Shown here piece after piece: positions 16,694-25,076 of a stretch of 56,056 bases of DNA. The translations under genes and the position numbers were made by a program. The first letter of the stretch is position 1. Each line of letters begins with the position of its first letter. The notes under the pieces are model-generated. The model did not search any database, had not been told where the DNA came from, and was given only the letters and a program-made list of their open reading frames with translations. Origin of the DNA: Candidatus Peribacteria bacterium (GTDB lineage Bacteria; Patescibacteriota; Gracilibacteria; Peribacterales; Peribacteraceae); contig VGKY01000001.1 of NCBI GenBank assembly GCA_016866875.1, positions 1 to 56,056 of the forward strand, in the 5' to 3' direction.

Positions 16694-17884
16694 ATGTCCC
16701 CCATAATCACCTTCCCCGGCCTCATCGATTGTCACGTACATTTTCGTGAGCCTGGGCTTACACACAAAGGAGATATGGCATCCGAGTCTGCAGCCGCCGT
16801 TGCCGGTGGGGTACTCACGGTGTGCGAGATGCCAAACACCATTCCCTCAACAACGAGTGTGGATGCATTGGCGGATAAAGTGAGGCGGGCAGGGAAATTG
16901 AGGAATGCAGGAATGCAGGAATGCAGGATGTTCTTTTTCATGGGGGCTACCGAGAAGCGGCATCTCCTTGCCCTTCGCGATGTATGGCGCGGCACCTCTC
17001 CTACATTGCAAGAGCTCAGAAAAAGCTGCTGCGGTTTAAAAGTGTACTTCGATCACTCCACCGGCAATCAGGGGGCAGATCTCGAGACTATCACCGAAGC
17101 ATTCCGGTTATGTGGAGAACTGGGCGTTCCTCTTGTGGCGCACTGTGAAGATGCAGGGATGAATGACGTAGCAAAGAAATCCGTAGCGGAGGCTCATAAA
17201 CCTCCGCTACAGGCCTCATCCCATTCAAAAATGCGGCCACCAGAATCCGAAGTCGCCGCCATCAGACAGGCAATCAATCTTGCGCGGGCACATCGTACGA
17301 AGTTCCATGTCGCGCATCTTTCCACAGCAGGAGGACTGCAGCTGGTGCGTGAAGCAAAGAGCGAAGGATTATCTGTGACGTGCGAGGTTGCACCACATCA
17401 TTTGTTCCTGACGATCGACGATTACAAAACGCTTGGTGCCCTCGGAAAGATGAATCCCCCATTACGCTCAAAAGAAGATCAGGATGCGCTCTGGGCAGGC
17501 ATCGCGGATGGTACTGTCGACTGCATTGCTACCGATCATGCACCACACACATTGGAAGAGAAGCAGTCCGGTGATCCACTACAGGCGCCCAGTGGCGTAC
17601 CAGGTGTAGAGACGATGCTGCCACTACTTCTGACAGTGGTTGCGGGAAGATGGCCAAACCCGAGAAAGCTGACAGCTGTCAGCTGTCAGCTGTCAGCTTC
17701 TGATATCGTTCGGCTCTGTTTCGAAAATCCCAATCGGATCTTTGGGCTGGGTCTTCACAAAGAAGATCGCACCATTACCGTTGATCTCGATAAGGAATGG
17801 ATTGTCGAAGCTCAAAATCTCCACAGCAAATGCGGCTGGACACCGTATGAGGGGTGGAGGGTCCAGGGCAAAGTGGTAATATGA
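16694..17884 (+). CDS. pyrC: Dihydroorotase
   Basis: A 396-residue amidohydrolase catalysing the third step of UMP synthesis. Metal ligands are seen in DCHVHFREPG (near 12), the Lys in CGLKVYFDHS, HCEDAG, FHVAHLSTAG and the Asp of IATDHAPH. The start MSPIITFPGLIDCHVH directly follows the terminator of the leader. Three short repeats are inserted in frame without disrupting these motifs: GAATGCAG x3 (residues about 70-78), a REP-like palindrome (about 163-172, coding SVAEAHKPPL) and AGCTGTC words (about 324-335, coding LTAVSCQLSA). It overlaps the next membrane-protein gene by 4 bp (ATGA). Confidence 0.93.
   Translation: MSPIITFPGLIDCHVHFREPGLTHKGDMASESAAAVAGGVLTVCEMPNTIPSTTSVDALADKVRRAGKLRNAGMQECRMFFFMGATEKRHLLALRDVWRGTSPTLQELRKSCCGLKVYFDHSTGNQGADLETITEAFRLCGELGVPLVAHCEDAGMNDVAKKSVAEAHKPPLQASSHSKMRPPESEVAAIRQAINLARAHRTKFHVAHLSTAGGLQLVREAKSEGLSVTCEVAPHHLFLTIDDYKTLGALGKMNPPLRSKEDQDALWAGIADGTVDCIATDHAPHTLEEKQSGDPLQAPSGVPGVETMLPLLLTVVAGRWPNPRKLTAVSCQLSASDIVRLCFENPNRIFGLGLHKEDRTITVDLDKEWIVEAQNLHSKCGWTPYEGWRVQGKVVI
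16903..16926 (+). repeat. GAATGCAG tandem repeat inside pyrC
   Basis: Three exact 8-bp copies (16903, 16911, 16919). The unit length of 8 times three is 24 bp, so the frame is preserved. Confidence 0.9.
17183..17210. repeat. REP-like palindrome, copy 2, in frame within pyrC
   Basis: Perfect 10-bp arms GTAGCGGAGG / CCTCCGCTAC around an 8-nt loop. Read in the pyrC frame it encodes VAEAHKPPL, between the HCEDAG motif and the RPPESE segment, a position where dihydroorotases vary. Confidence 0.9.
17666..17699. repeat. AGCTGTC tandem/palindromic insertion within pyrC
   Basis: Outer arms AAGCTGACAGCT / AGCTGTCAGCTT flank further AGCTGTC units. The same words occur in lspA at 35537-35600. It encodes LTAVSCQLSA in a loop before the conserved FENPNRIFGL. 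Confidence 0.85.
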
Positions 17885-18276
17885 CGGTGCACATGAATAT
17901 CGTGTCCGCAAAGTTTTGGCGGCTGATTACAGGGCTTCTGATCGGAGCTCTTCTCGATGTCGTAGCGCTTTGGATTTTAGGCGAAAGCAAAACCTTCTCA
18001 GGAATTCCATCTTCTCTGCAATGGGCAGAATCATTGCTCATGCCTCCACTAGCCATCGCGGCACTTTTTGATACATTTCCAAATCCCCCAGGCCTATTGG
18101 GGGATCTTATAAATAGCGTCGCCCTTTTTTTGGTGTTTGGACTCTATCCAATCGCATTGGCAATAATGTTTGCTCTTCCGTGGGAAGAGAAAAGAAACAA
18201 AAGCATCATCATAACCCTGGGCATACTATTTGTGATTGCTTCGCTTGGATACGTGTCAGTAGCAACGCGTCCATGA
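17881..18276 (+). CDS. Small integral membrane protein
   Basis: A 131-residue protein starting MTVHMNIVSAKFWRLI, with three or four membrane helices (LITGLLIGALLDVVALWIL, SVALFLVFGLYPIALAIMFA, IIITLGILFVIASLGYVSV). Its ATG overlaps the pyrC stop (ATGA), so it is probably translated from the same message. I recognise no family or catalytic motif. Confidence 0.65.
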   Translation: MTVHMNIVSAKFWRLITGLLIGALLDVVALWILGESKTFSGIPSSLQWAESLLMPPLAIAALFDTFPNPPGLLGDLINSVALFLVFGLYPIALAIMFALPWEEKRNKSIIITLGILFVIASLGYVSVATRP

Positions 18277-18290
18277 TTATAGGTACCACC

Positions 18291-18320
18291 ATCCCCCTTC
18301 GCCCTGTGGGGCTTCGGGGG
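18291..18320. terminator. Hairpin between convergent genes, candidate bidirectional terminator
   Basis: Arms CCCCC..CGCCC / GGGGC..GGGGG with a mismatched internal loop lie between the membrane-protein gene and the RNase J gene, which converge. There is no clear T-tract, so it is only a candidate. Confidence 0.35.
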
Positions 18321-18351
18321 ACGAGAGGATACTTCTCCATCACAGGGGAAT

Positions 18352-20223
18352 CTACTGCTCTACAATGATCGGAATCACCATCGGTTCTCGATCCAGCGCA
18401 CGGTCGAAGTAGCGATAGAGCGCTCCGGTGACGGCGCGCTTGAGTGCCTTGCGGTCGGTCTCACCGCGGTTCACAGCTTCCTCGTACGCCTTCTTGCTGG
18501 CGTGCACGACTTCGGCGGTGATCTTCTGCTGTTCGGATCCGTAGATGAGTCCGCGGCTGAGGACGTCGGGGTCGCCGACGAGGCGCTTACTCTGGCTGTA
18601 GGCCCTGAGGATGATCATGACGACGCCGGACTCGCTCATGATTTTTCTGTCGAGCAGCACTCTCTGGCCTTCGCCAGCAGATCCGCGGCCGTCGATGATG
18701 ACATCTTGGACAGCGATCTTGTGCTTGCTCTTGCGTGCACCGCCTCCCTTTTCAAATTCGAGAATCTCGCCGTTGCTGAGGAGGTGTACCTGGTTTTCCT
18801 GGTACCCGATACTGCGCGCAATGTCCGCGTGTGCGGCGCGCATGTGCGGTTCTCCGTGCTCAGGGATGATGTGCGCCGCTCGCACGAGCCGGTGCATGAG
18901 GAGGATGTCTCCCCGGTGGCCGTGACCGGTGACGTGCAGCGCGAGTTCCTGATTGGTCTTCACGTTGGCGCCACGGGTGTGGAGATTGTTGATCACCTTC
19001 GCGACGGCGCGCTCGTTGCCGACGATGGGGTTGCTACTGAGGATCACCGTGTCCCCTTTCTTCACCTCGATGTGCCTGTGGGTTCCCAGCCCCATGCGTG
19101 CGAGTCCAGCAGTTTCCTCCCCCTGACTTCCGGTAGTGATGATGAGCGTTTCGCGATCGGGGATCTTGTCCATGCCTGGGCCTACCTTGCGGATGAGTCC
19201 GCGAGGCGCTCGGAGGTACCCAAGGTTTTGAGCAATCTCCACGTTGGCTTCCATACTGCGGCCGGAGATGAAGACTTTGCGGTTGTAGGTCTTCGCATGC
19301 TCCACGATCTGTTGGATGCGGTTGAGAAGCGAGCTGAACGTTGAGACGATCACGCGCCCCTTGGCATCGCGTATCAAGTCCTCCAGCGTCGCAGAGATCT
19401 CACTCTCACTCTTGCTGAATCCCGGCTTTCCGGCATTCGTAGAGTCGGCGATGATCGCGAGCACTCCTTCCTTGCCGAGCTCCGCCAGGCGCTGGAAATC
19501 CGCCGGGGGTTCGTACCCGGTCGGCGTGAGGTCAAACTTGAAGTCGCCTGTGTGGACGATCTTTCCATACGGTGTATGTAGCACGATCGCCGCTGAGTCG
19601 GGGATGCTATGCGTAACGCGGAGGTACTCCACTTCTACTTTGCCGATCCGGATTTTCTGACCGTACGTGACATTGGTCAGCTTGGCCTGGCTGGTGATCC
19701 GCTCTTCGTCGAGACGCTTGCGGATGAATGCCGTTGTGAGCTTGGTGCCGTAGCACGGGGGATAATGGAGTTGTGGGAGCAGGTGCTGAACGGCACCGAT
19801 ATGGTCAAGGTGCGCGTGGGTGAAGAGAATGGCTTTGATCCGGTTCTCCCTTCCGCGCAGCGATGAGATATCGGGGATCAGGTAGTCGATGCCGAGCATG
19901 TCCTCATCGGGAAACTGCAATCCCAAGTCGATGATGTACAGATCCCCATCGACGTCGATCACGCAGGAGTTTCTTCCCACTTGGTCAAACCCTCCGAGCG
20001 GGTAGAACTTCAACCCTCCGCGCTGTGGACCCTCCTGTTGGGTTGCCTCGGGACGTGCCTGAGCCGGCGGACGGCCGCCTCTGGCATCTGAACGGTGGTT
20101 TCCTTGTGGGCGCTGTTGCTGCCCACCGGCGTTTCCATGGGAAGGTTGAGAGCCGCCCTTCATGGGACGTCCCTCTTTCTTGGTATTGAGGTGCCTTTGC
20201 ACCCACTCTCCAACAGTTTTCAT
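18352..20223 (-). CDS. rnj: Ribonuclease J
   Basis: A 623-residue RNase J-type metallo-beta-lactamase/beta-CASP nuclease, which acts on RNA as a 5'-3' exonuclease and endonuclease. It carries the metal-binding motif THAHLDHIGAV near 137, VTHSIPDS, HTGDFKFD, a beta-CASP region with STFSSLLNRIQ and SGRSM, and GHGHRGDI. An unusual N-terminal extension of about 70 residues is rich in Gly, Gln, Arg and Pro (GNAGGQQQRPQGNHRSDARG), probably disordered and RNA-binding. The start at 20223 (MKTVGEWVQRH) is used; an in-frame ATG at 20265 is possible. Confidence 0.93.
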   Translation of the reverse strand: MKTVGEWVQRHLNTKKEGRPMKGGSQPSHGNAGGQQQRPQGNHRSDARGGRPPAQARPEATQQEGPQRGGLKFYPLGGFDQVGRNSCVIDVDGDLYIIDLGLQFPDEDMLGIDYLIPDISSLRGRENRIKAILFTHAHLDHIGAVQHLLPQLHYPPCYGTKLTTAFIRKRLDEERITSQAKLTNVTYGQKIRIGKVEVEYLRVTHSIPDSAAIVLHTPYGKIVHTGDFKFDLTPTGYEPPADFQRLAELGKEGVLAIIADSTNAGKPGFSKSESEISATLEDLIRDAKGRVIVSTFSSLLNRIQQIVEHAKTYNRKVFISGRSMEANVEIAQNLGYLRAPRGLIRKVGPGMDKIPDRETLIITTGSQGEETAGLARMGLGTHRHIEVKKGDTVILSSNPIVGNERAVAKVINNLHTRGANVKTNQELALHVTGHGHRGDILLMHRLVRAAHIIPEHGEPHMRAAHADIARSIGYQENQVHLLSNGEILEFEKGGGARKSKHKIAVQDVIIDGRGSAGEGQRVLLDRKIMSESGVVMIILRAYSQSKRLVGDPDVLSRGLIYGSEQQKITAEVVHASKKAYEEAVNRGETDRKALKRAVTGALYRYFDRALDREPMVIPIIVEQ

Positions 20224-20460
20224 TCGTAGTGATTGGTAATGCCGCAAGTCGCGGTACGTCCCCACTGTACTCCATGGTTATTATAAAATCAATAGTTACA
20301 TGTCGATGTATCAATATTTTGGCTTAGAATAAACAAATTTTTATTTTTTAAATATGAATTTTGTTCCTACTAAGGACGGAGTATGTCGTGTCGGCGATCA
20401 GCGGACTCCCTTCACCACCCCTTGCCGTTCCCATGACCTCAAGGTAGCCTCCTGTACCGT

Positions 20461-22410
20461 ATGGACACTACGGTCCAAACGGGCCAGACCAAGTCCTTAA
20501 GCGGAACCTCTCTCGGTGGCCTTTCTCTTGAGTCTGCGCAGGGCGAACGCGCGCTGCTCCTCTTGCAGATCGAGGCCGATGCACATGATGCAAAGTCTCT
20601 CGAAAAGGAGATGGGCAGCATCATCCGCGCGAGTTTGTTGGAAACGGAGGGCGAAGCATCCTCTCGCCTGGATGGCACGCTCAAGGAGCTCAATGGGCTT
20701 TTGAAGGGATTGCTGCTTTCTGGCACGATTCAAGACATTCACGCGATCATCGGTATCGTCGACATGGATGGTACGTTGCACGTTTCCCATGCAGGGCGCG
20801 CCGAGGCATACGTCGTGCGTGGCTCTTCGGCCAGCCAAATTACGGAGTACACCCGAGGAAAGCCGACGCCGGCATTCGTCTACGTCGCAAGCGGCGCACT
20901 TGAACAGGGTGACATCGTGATTCTCTCCACGCAACGACTTCTGCGGGCATTCACTCCAGCGCAGCTCACACAAGTTGTCCAGCGCGGCGGAGACATTCTC
21001 GGGGAGGTGACCCACGTGCTTGAAGGGGAGAAGGAGCATGCCTCCGTGGCGACACTGGCAGTCGACCAAGGAGGACGACTGCCGCTTGGCAGAGAGGGGC
21101 GCAAGACGGTGAGCAGGACATCACAGCGTCAGCGCGGCAGCGGCCGATCGAGGACGTGGACTTCCCTGATCGCATGGTATGCGCTTGCGGGGGTGGATTG
21201 GATGCGCGGACTCAATATCGTAGGGCGCCTGCCCGCGCTACGCTCCTGGGCGGAATCTTTCTTTCGGGATTTGCGCGATCCGAAGCGCAAGAAGAGGGCA
21301 CACCTCCTCCTCCTCGCTGGGACCATCGCGGTATTCCTGGTCATTTGGGTGCTCCTGCAGCTGACCATGAACAGTGAGCGAAGCAAGACACGCGAAGAGC
21401 TCGGCGCCATCGTGGAGCAAGTAGGCACAGAGCTCAAAACTGCTGAGAATAGGCGTATCGCAGGGGATATCGACGCTGCCAATGCCATCCTCGAGCGTGC
21501 GGAGGAGCGCAGCAAGCAAGTCATGGACAATGACAGGGGGCTCTATCGCATAGAGGCTTTGGATTTGCTGGATCGCATCCGCAACAAGCGTGAAGAGATC
21601 AATAATATCGTGAGACTCTCCCCGCGTGTCGTCGCCAACCTCGCCGCTAAGAATCCGGATGTCACTGCTCTGGGGTTCATCGGCCTCGCGGATGGTGAGT
21701 TCGTCGCCTACGATCGTCAAAATATCTATCGGGTTCTGCTGAACTCCGTGGAGAATCCTGTGCGCGTCAGCGATGAAGAGCTCATCGTCTCGGGGGCGTC
21801 CTTCCCGCGCTACCAGACTCAGGTGTTCCAAACGACCGGCAACACGCTCATCGAGAGCATTGCAAGGCAGCACACGATCATGAAAACAGAAGATCCCGCC
21901 GGATGGGTGACGGGCAAGAGCATCGAAGCATACCTCCGCTTCCTCTACATCCTCTCTCCGGAAAACAACCAGATCTACAAGTACGAGCGCCTCAGTAATC
22001 GCTACGGTCCCCCATCGCCCTATAACGTCAACGGCGATGTATCGCATGGAATCGACATTGCAATCGATGGGAACATGTATGTGCTCAGAGACGATGGCAC
22101 GGTGCTGAAGTTGCTGCGCGGAGAGGAAAAGCCCTTCGTCATCCGCCACGCGCCGGATGGCTTGCTCCAAGACACCACGCGCATCTACAAAGTCTTGGAT
22201 GGAAGCATGTACTTCCTCGATCCCGTTGGCGCTCGGGTCATCGTCGTGAGCGATGGTGGCCAGACGGGGGAGTCCACCTACGCGAAGCAGTATGTCCTCG
22301 AGGGGGATCAGATCGGCAAGCTCGCGGATATGTATGTCGATCCGGACGAGACCCATGTGTACGTCATCGATGAGAAGAGGATCTACGCGGTGGATTTGAG
22401 GACGAAGTAG
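20461..22410 (+). CDS. Membrane protein with PP2C-like cytoplasmic domain and extracytoplasmic propeller-like domain
   Basis: A 649-residue protein. Residues about 20-205 resemble a degenerate PP2C-type phosphatase fold (IIGIVDMDGTLHVSHAGRAEAYVVR, then GDIVILSTQRLL); the metal-binding Asp set is not complete. A single membrane helix (HLLLLAGTIAVFLVIWVLLQL) is at about 280-300. It is followed by a coiled coil at 305-380 (TREELGAIVEQVGTELKTAE) and repeated beta-strands ending with YVDPDETHVYVIDEKRIYAV, suggesting a beta-propeller outside the membrane. This could be an envelope sensor. No partner kinase is visible. Confidence 0.65.
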   Translation: MDTTVQTGQTKSLSGTSLGGLSLESAQGERALLLLQIEADAHDAKSLEKEMGSIIRASLLETEGEASSRLDGTLKELNGLLKGLLLSGTIQDIHAIIGIVDMDGTLHVSHAGRAEAYVVRGSSASQITEYTRGKPTPAFVYVASGALEQGDIVILSTQRLLRAFTPAQLTQVVQRGGDILGEVTHVLEGEKEHASVATLAVDQGGRLPLGREGRKTVSRTSQRQRGSGRSRTWTSLIAWYALAGVDWMRGLNIVGRLPALRSWAESFFRDLRDPKRKKRAHLLLLAGTIAVFLVIWVLLQLTMNSERSKTREELGAIVEQVGTELKTAENRRIAGDIDAANAILERAEERSKQVMDNDRGLYRIEALDLLDRIRNKREEINNIVRLSPRVVANLAAKNPDVTALGFIGLADGEFVAYDRQNIYRVLLNSVENPVRVSDEELIVSGASFPRYQTQVFQTTGNTLIESIARQHTIMKTEDPAGWVTGKSIEAYLRFLYILSPENNQIYKYERLSNRYGPPSPYNVNGDVSHGIDIAIDGNMYVLRDDGTVLKLLRGEEKPFVIRHAPDGLLQDTTRIYKVLDGSMYFLDPVGARVIVVSDGGQTGESTYAKQYVLEGDQIGKLADMYVDPDETHVYVIDEKRIYAVDLRTK

Positions 22411-22457
22411 GTGAACGCAGGTGGTAGGGGGCAGGGGGGAGGGCGTAGGATTGCCGT

Positions 22458-22847
22458 GTGCGTGTATTGATGTTTGGGACGTTTGATCGGCTCCATCCGG
22501 GTCACAGGTTTGTCCTCGACCAGGGGCTTTTGCGTGGAGAGCTCCATGTCGTTGTCGCTTGCGACGTTACCGTCGAGCGCATCAAGGGGAGAAAGCCCAG
22601 GCAGTCCCAAGAGGAGCGCATGGCAGCAGTGGCACGCGACTACCCTGCAGCGCATGTGACGCTCGGAGACGAGAGGGATTATCTGAGGCCCGTTACACGC
22701 ATCGCGCCGGATCTCATCCTCCTTGGGTACGATCAAGAGTTGCCGCCGGGCGTAGAGGTGCAAGATCTCCCCTGCCCCATGGAGCGCTTGGCTGCATTTC
22801 AGCCGGATAGATTTAAGAGCAGTTTGCACAGGGAAAAGGGTATGTAG
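22458..22847 (+). CDS. Cytidylyltransferase-family protein (TagD/RibL-like)
   Basis: A 129-residue nucleotidyltransferase starting with GTG, with MFGTFDRLHPGHRFVLDQ containing the HxGH catalytic motif, CDVTVERIKGRKP, and a C-terminal KSSLHREKG in place of the usual RTxGISTT/SSTxIR loop. Members activate glycerol-3-phosphate or make FAD from FMN; the exact substrate cannot be told. The length is normal for the family. Confidence 0.8.
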   Translation: MRVLMFGTFDRLHPGHRFVLDQGLLRGELHVVVACDVTVERIKGRKPRQSQEERMAAVARDYPAAHVTLGDERDYLRPVTRIAPDLILLGYDQELPPGVEVQDLPCPMERLAAFQPDRFKSSLHREKGM

Positions 22848-22939
22848 GCGATCCTGGCCTCAGGCCATAGTGCAGCGTCCCTAGTTTGTTCCTACGCCTA
22901 CGCCCACTATGTTCTATTCCTCTCGCACGTTAAATCTGC

Positions 22940-22945
22940 TATACT
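22940..22945 (+). promoter_or_regulatory. -10 box TATACT before the surface-protein gene
   Basis: TATACT lies 21 bp before the ATG at 22967, leaving room for a short leader. The -35 element is not clear. Confidence 0.35.
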
Positions 22946-22966
22946 AGTTCGATACCCACACACACC

Positions 22967-23512
22967 ATGAGTAACGGTCCATCCCTCGTAAAGCAGCTCA
23001 CCGGCGCCATCGTCGGCGGAGCACTCGGTCTCATTGCCTACTATGGGTATGAAGCCGCCCCGCGCCTTACTGCGTGGACGAGCATCCCGCAGCAGTGGCT
23101 TCCCGGTGGAGGACAAGGATCTGCGGTGGCAGATAAAGACCAGGCTGGGGATCGTACCGGTGCCCACTTCGAGTCCAGGGCAAAGGAGATTTCCGAGAAA
23201 TTCGGTGCGGCATATAAGAAGTATCAAGTGGAGGGGGGCTCCAGCTCACGTGCTTCCAGTGCGGATGCATCCTCTGAATCCGTCTCGTCTGCTGAGGCAA
23301 TGTGGAGCGAGTCTTCGTCAGTCGCCTCGGTACCCGCTCCTTCATGGATCGATGGAGCTGCGAGTTCGTGGGACGATTCCGCTATGGAAAAAGCTCCCGG
23401 ACCGGATACTGATGAGCTCCCGGGTTCTGGCATCGGTACCCTCGGCGCACTCATTGCTGCAGGCATGGGAGCCGGAGGATTGCGGGCATGCAAGCGTCGC
23501 CCACGAACGTAG
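22967..23512 (+). CDS. Ser-rich surface protein with LPGSG-type C-terminal sorting-like signal
   Basis: A 181-residue protein. An N-terminal hydrophobic segment (LTGAIVGGALGLIAYYGYEA) is followed by a hydrophilic Ser/Ala/Glu-rich middle. The C-terminus has LPGSGIG, a hydrophobic helix (LGALIAAGMGAGGL) and a basic tail (RACKRRPRT). This tripartite tail resembles LPxTG-class sorting signals. No sortase gene lies in the window. The neighbouring prepilin peptidase may or may not be functionally related. Confidence 0.6.
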   Translation: MSNGPSLVKQLTGAIVGGALGLIAYYGYEAAPRLTAWTSIPQQWLPGGGQGSAVADKDQAGDRTGAHFESRAKEISEKFGAAYKKYQVEGGSSSRASSADASSESVSSAEAMWSESSSVASVPAPSWIDGAASSWDDSAMEKAPGPDTDELPGSGIGTLGALIAAGMGAGGLRACKRRPRT

Positions 23513-23561
23513 GTCAGAAGCGCAACGTCGCATCATCGGAAAAATGCGCTAGGCTACCAAG

Positions 23562-24317
23562 GTGTCTTTGAACCTTTTTTCTGTCGCCACGCTCCTCTTT
23601 CTTGGTCTTGCACTCGGGAGTTTCGGGTCCGTGATCGTTGCGCGGGTGCCACAAGGTAGGGGCATCGGGGGTCGGTCGGTGTCACCATGTTGCAAGAAGA
23701 AGATCGCAGCGCGCGATCTCATCCCGCTTGCGAGCTACGCACTACTCCGTGGTCGATGTCGCGTATGTCATCGCCGTATTGCGCTGCGCTACCCTCTCCT
23801 CGAGGCATTCAGTGCTGCTCTTGTAGCCCTTCCCTCGCTTCATGAGGGATACATAGATTCTTACACCCTTGCGACGGGAGTGGCGCTCTGGCTCTTTCTC
23901 CTCCTCGCTGCGTTGGATGCGGAGTCCCAGCACATTTCCGATGCGGTCACACTCCCCTTCCTCGTGTTTGCGCTTTTTGCAGCCTACCTGCGTGGATACG
24001 TTCACTGGCTTGGGCCGCTCCTTGGCGGAGGATTCTTTTCTTTGCAGTGGGTTCTCTCTCGCGGTCGGGTGCTTGGCAGCGGGGACATCTTCATGGGCAT
24101 TGCCATGGGGTTGCTGCTCGACAGCTGGCAGGAGACGCTTCTGGGCATCGCCCTTTCCTACAGTATTGGCGCGGCCATTGTCAGCGTGCTCCTAGTTACC
24201 GGTCGAGCGAAGCGCACGGATCGCATCGCATTCATCCCCTATGTATTTGCAGGAACACTCGTCGCGTATCTTGGCGGCGCGCCCCTTCTTTCGGTGCTTG
24301 CTCCTTGGGCGTATTGA
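23562..24317 (+). CDS. pilD: Prepilin peptidase / N-methyltransferase (type IV leader peptidase)
   Basis: A 251-residue integral membrane aspartic protease that cleaves type IV prepilins. The N-terminal cytoplasmic domain has the two Cys pairs (PCCKKK and CRVCHRR) and ALLRGRCRVC. The catalytic Asp motifs appear as ALDAESQHISD and GSGDIFMG (GxGD). About seven membrane helices follow. It starts with GTG at 23562, with TAGGCT 6 bp upstream. Its likely substrate is the pilin at 27887. Confidence 0.92.
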   Translation: MSLNLFSVATLLFLGLALGSFGSVIVARVPQGRGIGGRSVSPCCKKKIAARDLIPLASYALLRGRCRVCHRRIALRYPLLEAFSAALVALPSLHEGYIDSYTLATGVALWLFLLLAALDAESQHISDAVTLPFLVFALFAAYLRGYVHWLGPLLGGGFFSLQWVLSRGRVLGSGDIFMGIAMGLLLDSWQETLLGIALSYSIGAAIVSVLLVTGRAKRTDRIAFIPYVFAGTLVAYLGGAPLLSVLAPWAY

Positions 24318-24333
24318 TCACCACATAAAAATT

Positions 24334-24371
24334 GGGACATCGTCCTGATCGCGAGATGAGGACAATGTCCC
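24334..24371. repeat. Inverted repeat GGGACATCGTCCT / AGGACAATGTCCC
   Basis: Thirteen-base arms with one mismatch around a 12-nt loop, 16 bp after the prepilin peptidase stop. No T-tract follows, so it may be a repeat rather than a terminator. Confidence 0.6.
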
Positions 24372-24416
24372 TACGTCTGCGGTCGATATTTTTCGAGATG
24401 CAGAAGCATTCGCCGC

Positions 24417-24498
24417 CCCCGCACCTTTTTTCACGTCTGTGGCTATCCAGTGGTAATCGTTATGCGTGATTACGACAGACAGGAAAAAAGGTGCGGGG
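24417..24498. repeat. Hairpin element (CCCGCACCTTTTTTC family), intergenic copy
   Basis: An 82-bp element with terminal arms CCCCGCACCTTTTTTC / GAAAAAAGGTGCGGGG and an inner partly paired region (GTCTGT.. / ..ACAGAC; GTAATC / GATTAC). It is the same family as the three elements inside the RNase P RNA gene at 28745, 28944 and 29229; in reverse orientation its inner sequence is closest to the third of these. Confidence 0.9.
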
Positions 24499-24518
24499 AG
24501 GATATCTTGAGCAGACCC

Positions 24519-24538
24519 ATCCATAATATGGATTTTTT
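24519..24538 (+). terminator. Intrinsic terminator upstream of smpB
   Basis: ATCCAT AAT ATGGAT followed by five to six Ts. It would end transcripts arriving from the prepilin peptidase gene. Confidence 0.5.
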
Positions 24539-24607
24539 ACCATTTGTCAATGCCTCCGTGAGCCCTAATGCAAGCGTTTTTTACATCGTATACGCTATTC
24601 TGGCCCC

Positions 24608-25048
24608 ATGAAGGTCGTTGCCAGTAACCGCCGGGCACGCTTCGATTACGATATTCTCGAAACGATCGAAGCAGGAGTGATGCTCTCAGGACCCGAAGTG
24701 AAGTCCTGCAGAGCGGGGCATGTGACTCTCGCAGGAGCCTATGCTCTGCTGCGCGATGGTCGGGCATACATTCGTCATATGGCCATCGCACCGTACCGCT
24801 ATGCCGCAACGGATGCCGGGTACCAGCCATCGCGCGAACGGGAATTACTGTTGAAAGCAGAGGAATCCCTGCGCCTCACAGCGTCGGTGGATCAGAAGGG
24901 ATGCACGCTCATTCCCCTGGAAGTTCGTGCCGGGCGCTTCATCAAGATTGCGCTCGGTGTGTGCCGTGGGCGCAAGAAGTTCGACAAGCGTGCGGCGATC
25001 AAAAAGCGCGACACGGAGCGCCGCATACGTGAGGGGAGAGAGGTGTGA
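24608..25048 (+). CDS. smpB: SsrA (tmRNA)-binding protein
   Basis: A 146-residue SmpB, which carries tmRNA to stalled ribosomes. The beta-barrel opens ASNRRARFDYDILETIEAGV, with LSGPEVKSCRAGHVTLAGAY, and the basic C-terminal tail KKFDKRAAIKKRDTERRIRE is the part that enters the mRNA channel. The box TATTCT lies 6 bp before the ATG, suggesting a leaderless start. No complete tmRNA gene was found in the window. Confidence 0.95.
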   Translation: MKVVASNRRARFDYDILETIEAGVMLSGPEVKSCRAGHVTLAGAYALLRDGRAYIRHMAIAPYRYAATDAGYQPSRERELLLKAEESLRLTASVDQKGCTLIPLEVRAGRFIKIALGVCRGRKKFDKRAAIKKRDTERRIREGREV

Positions 25049-25076
25049 TTTTTGCGGTTTCCGCTACTCTATTTCC

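Noticed and set aside
16455-16700. tmRNA gene on the minus strand
   Set aside because: The 3' end fits, but there is no tmRNA 5' domain (GGATTCGAC-type) within reach, and no tag-coding frame; pyrC occupies the space.
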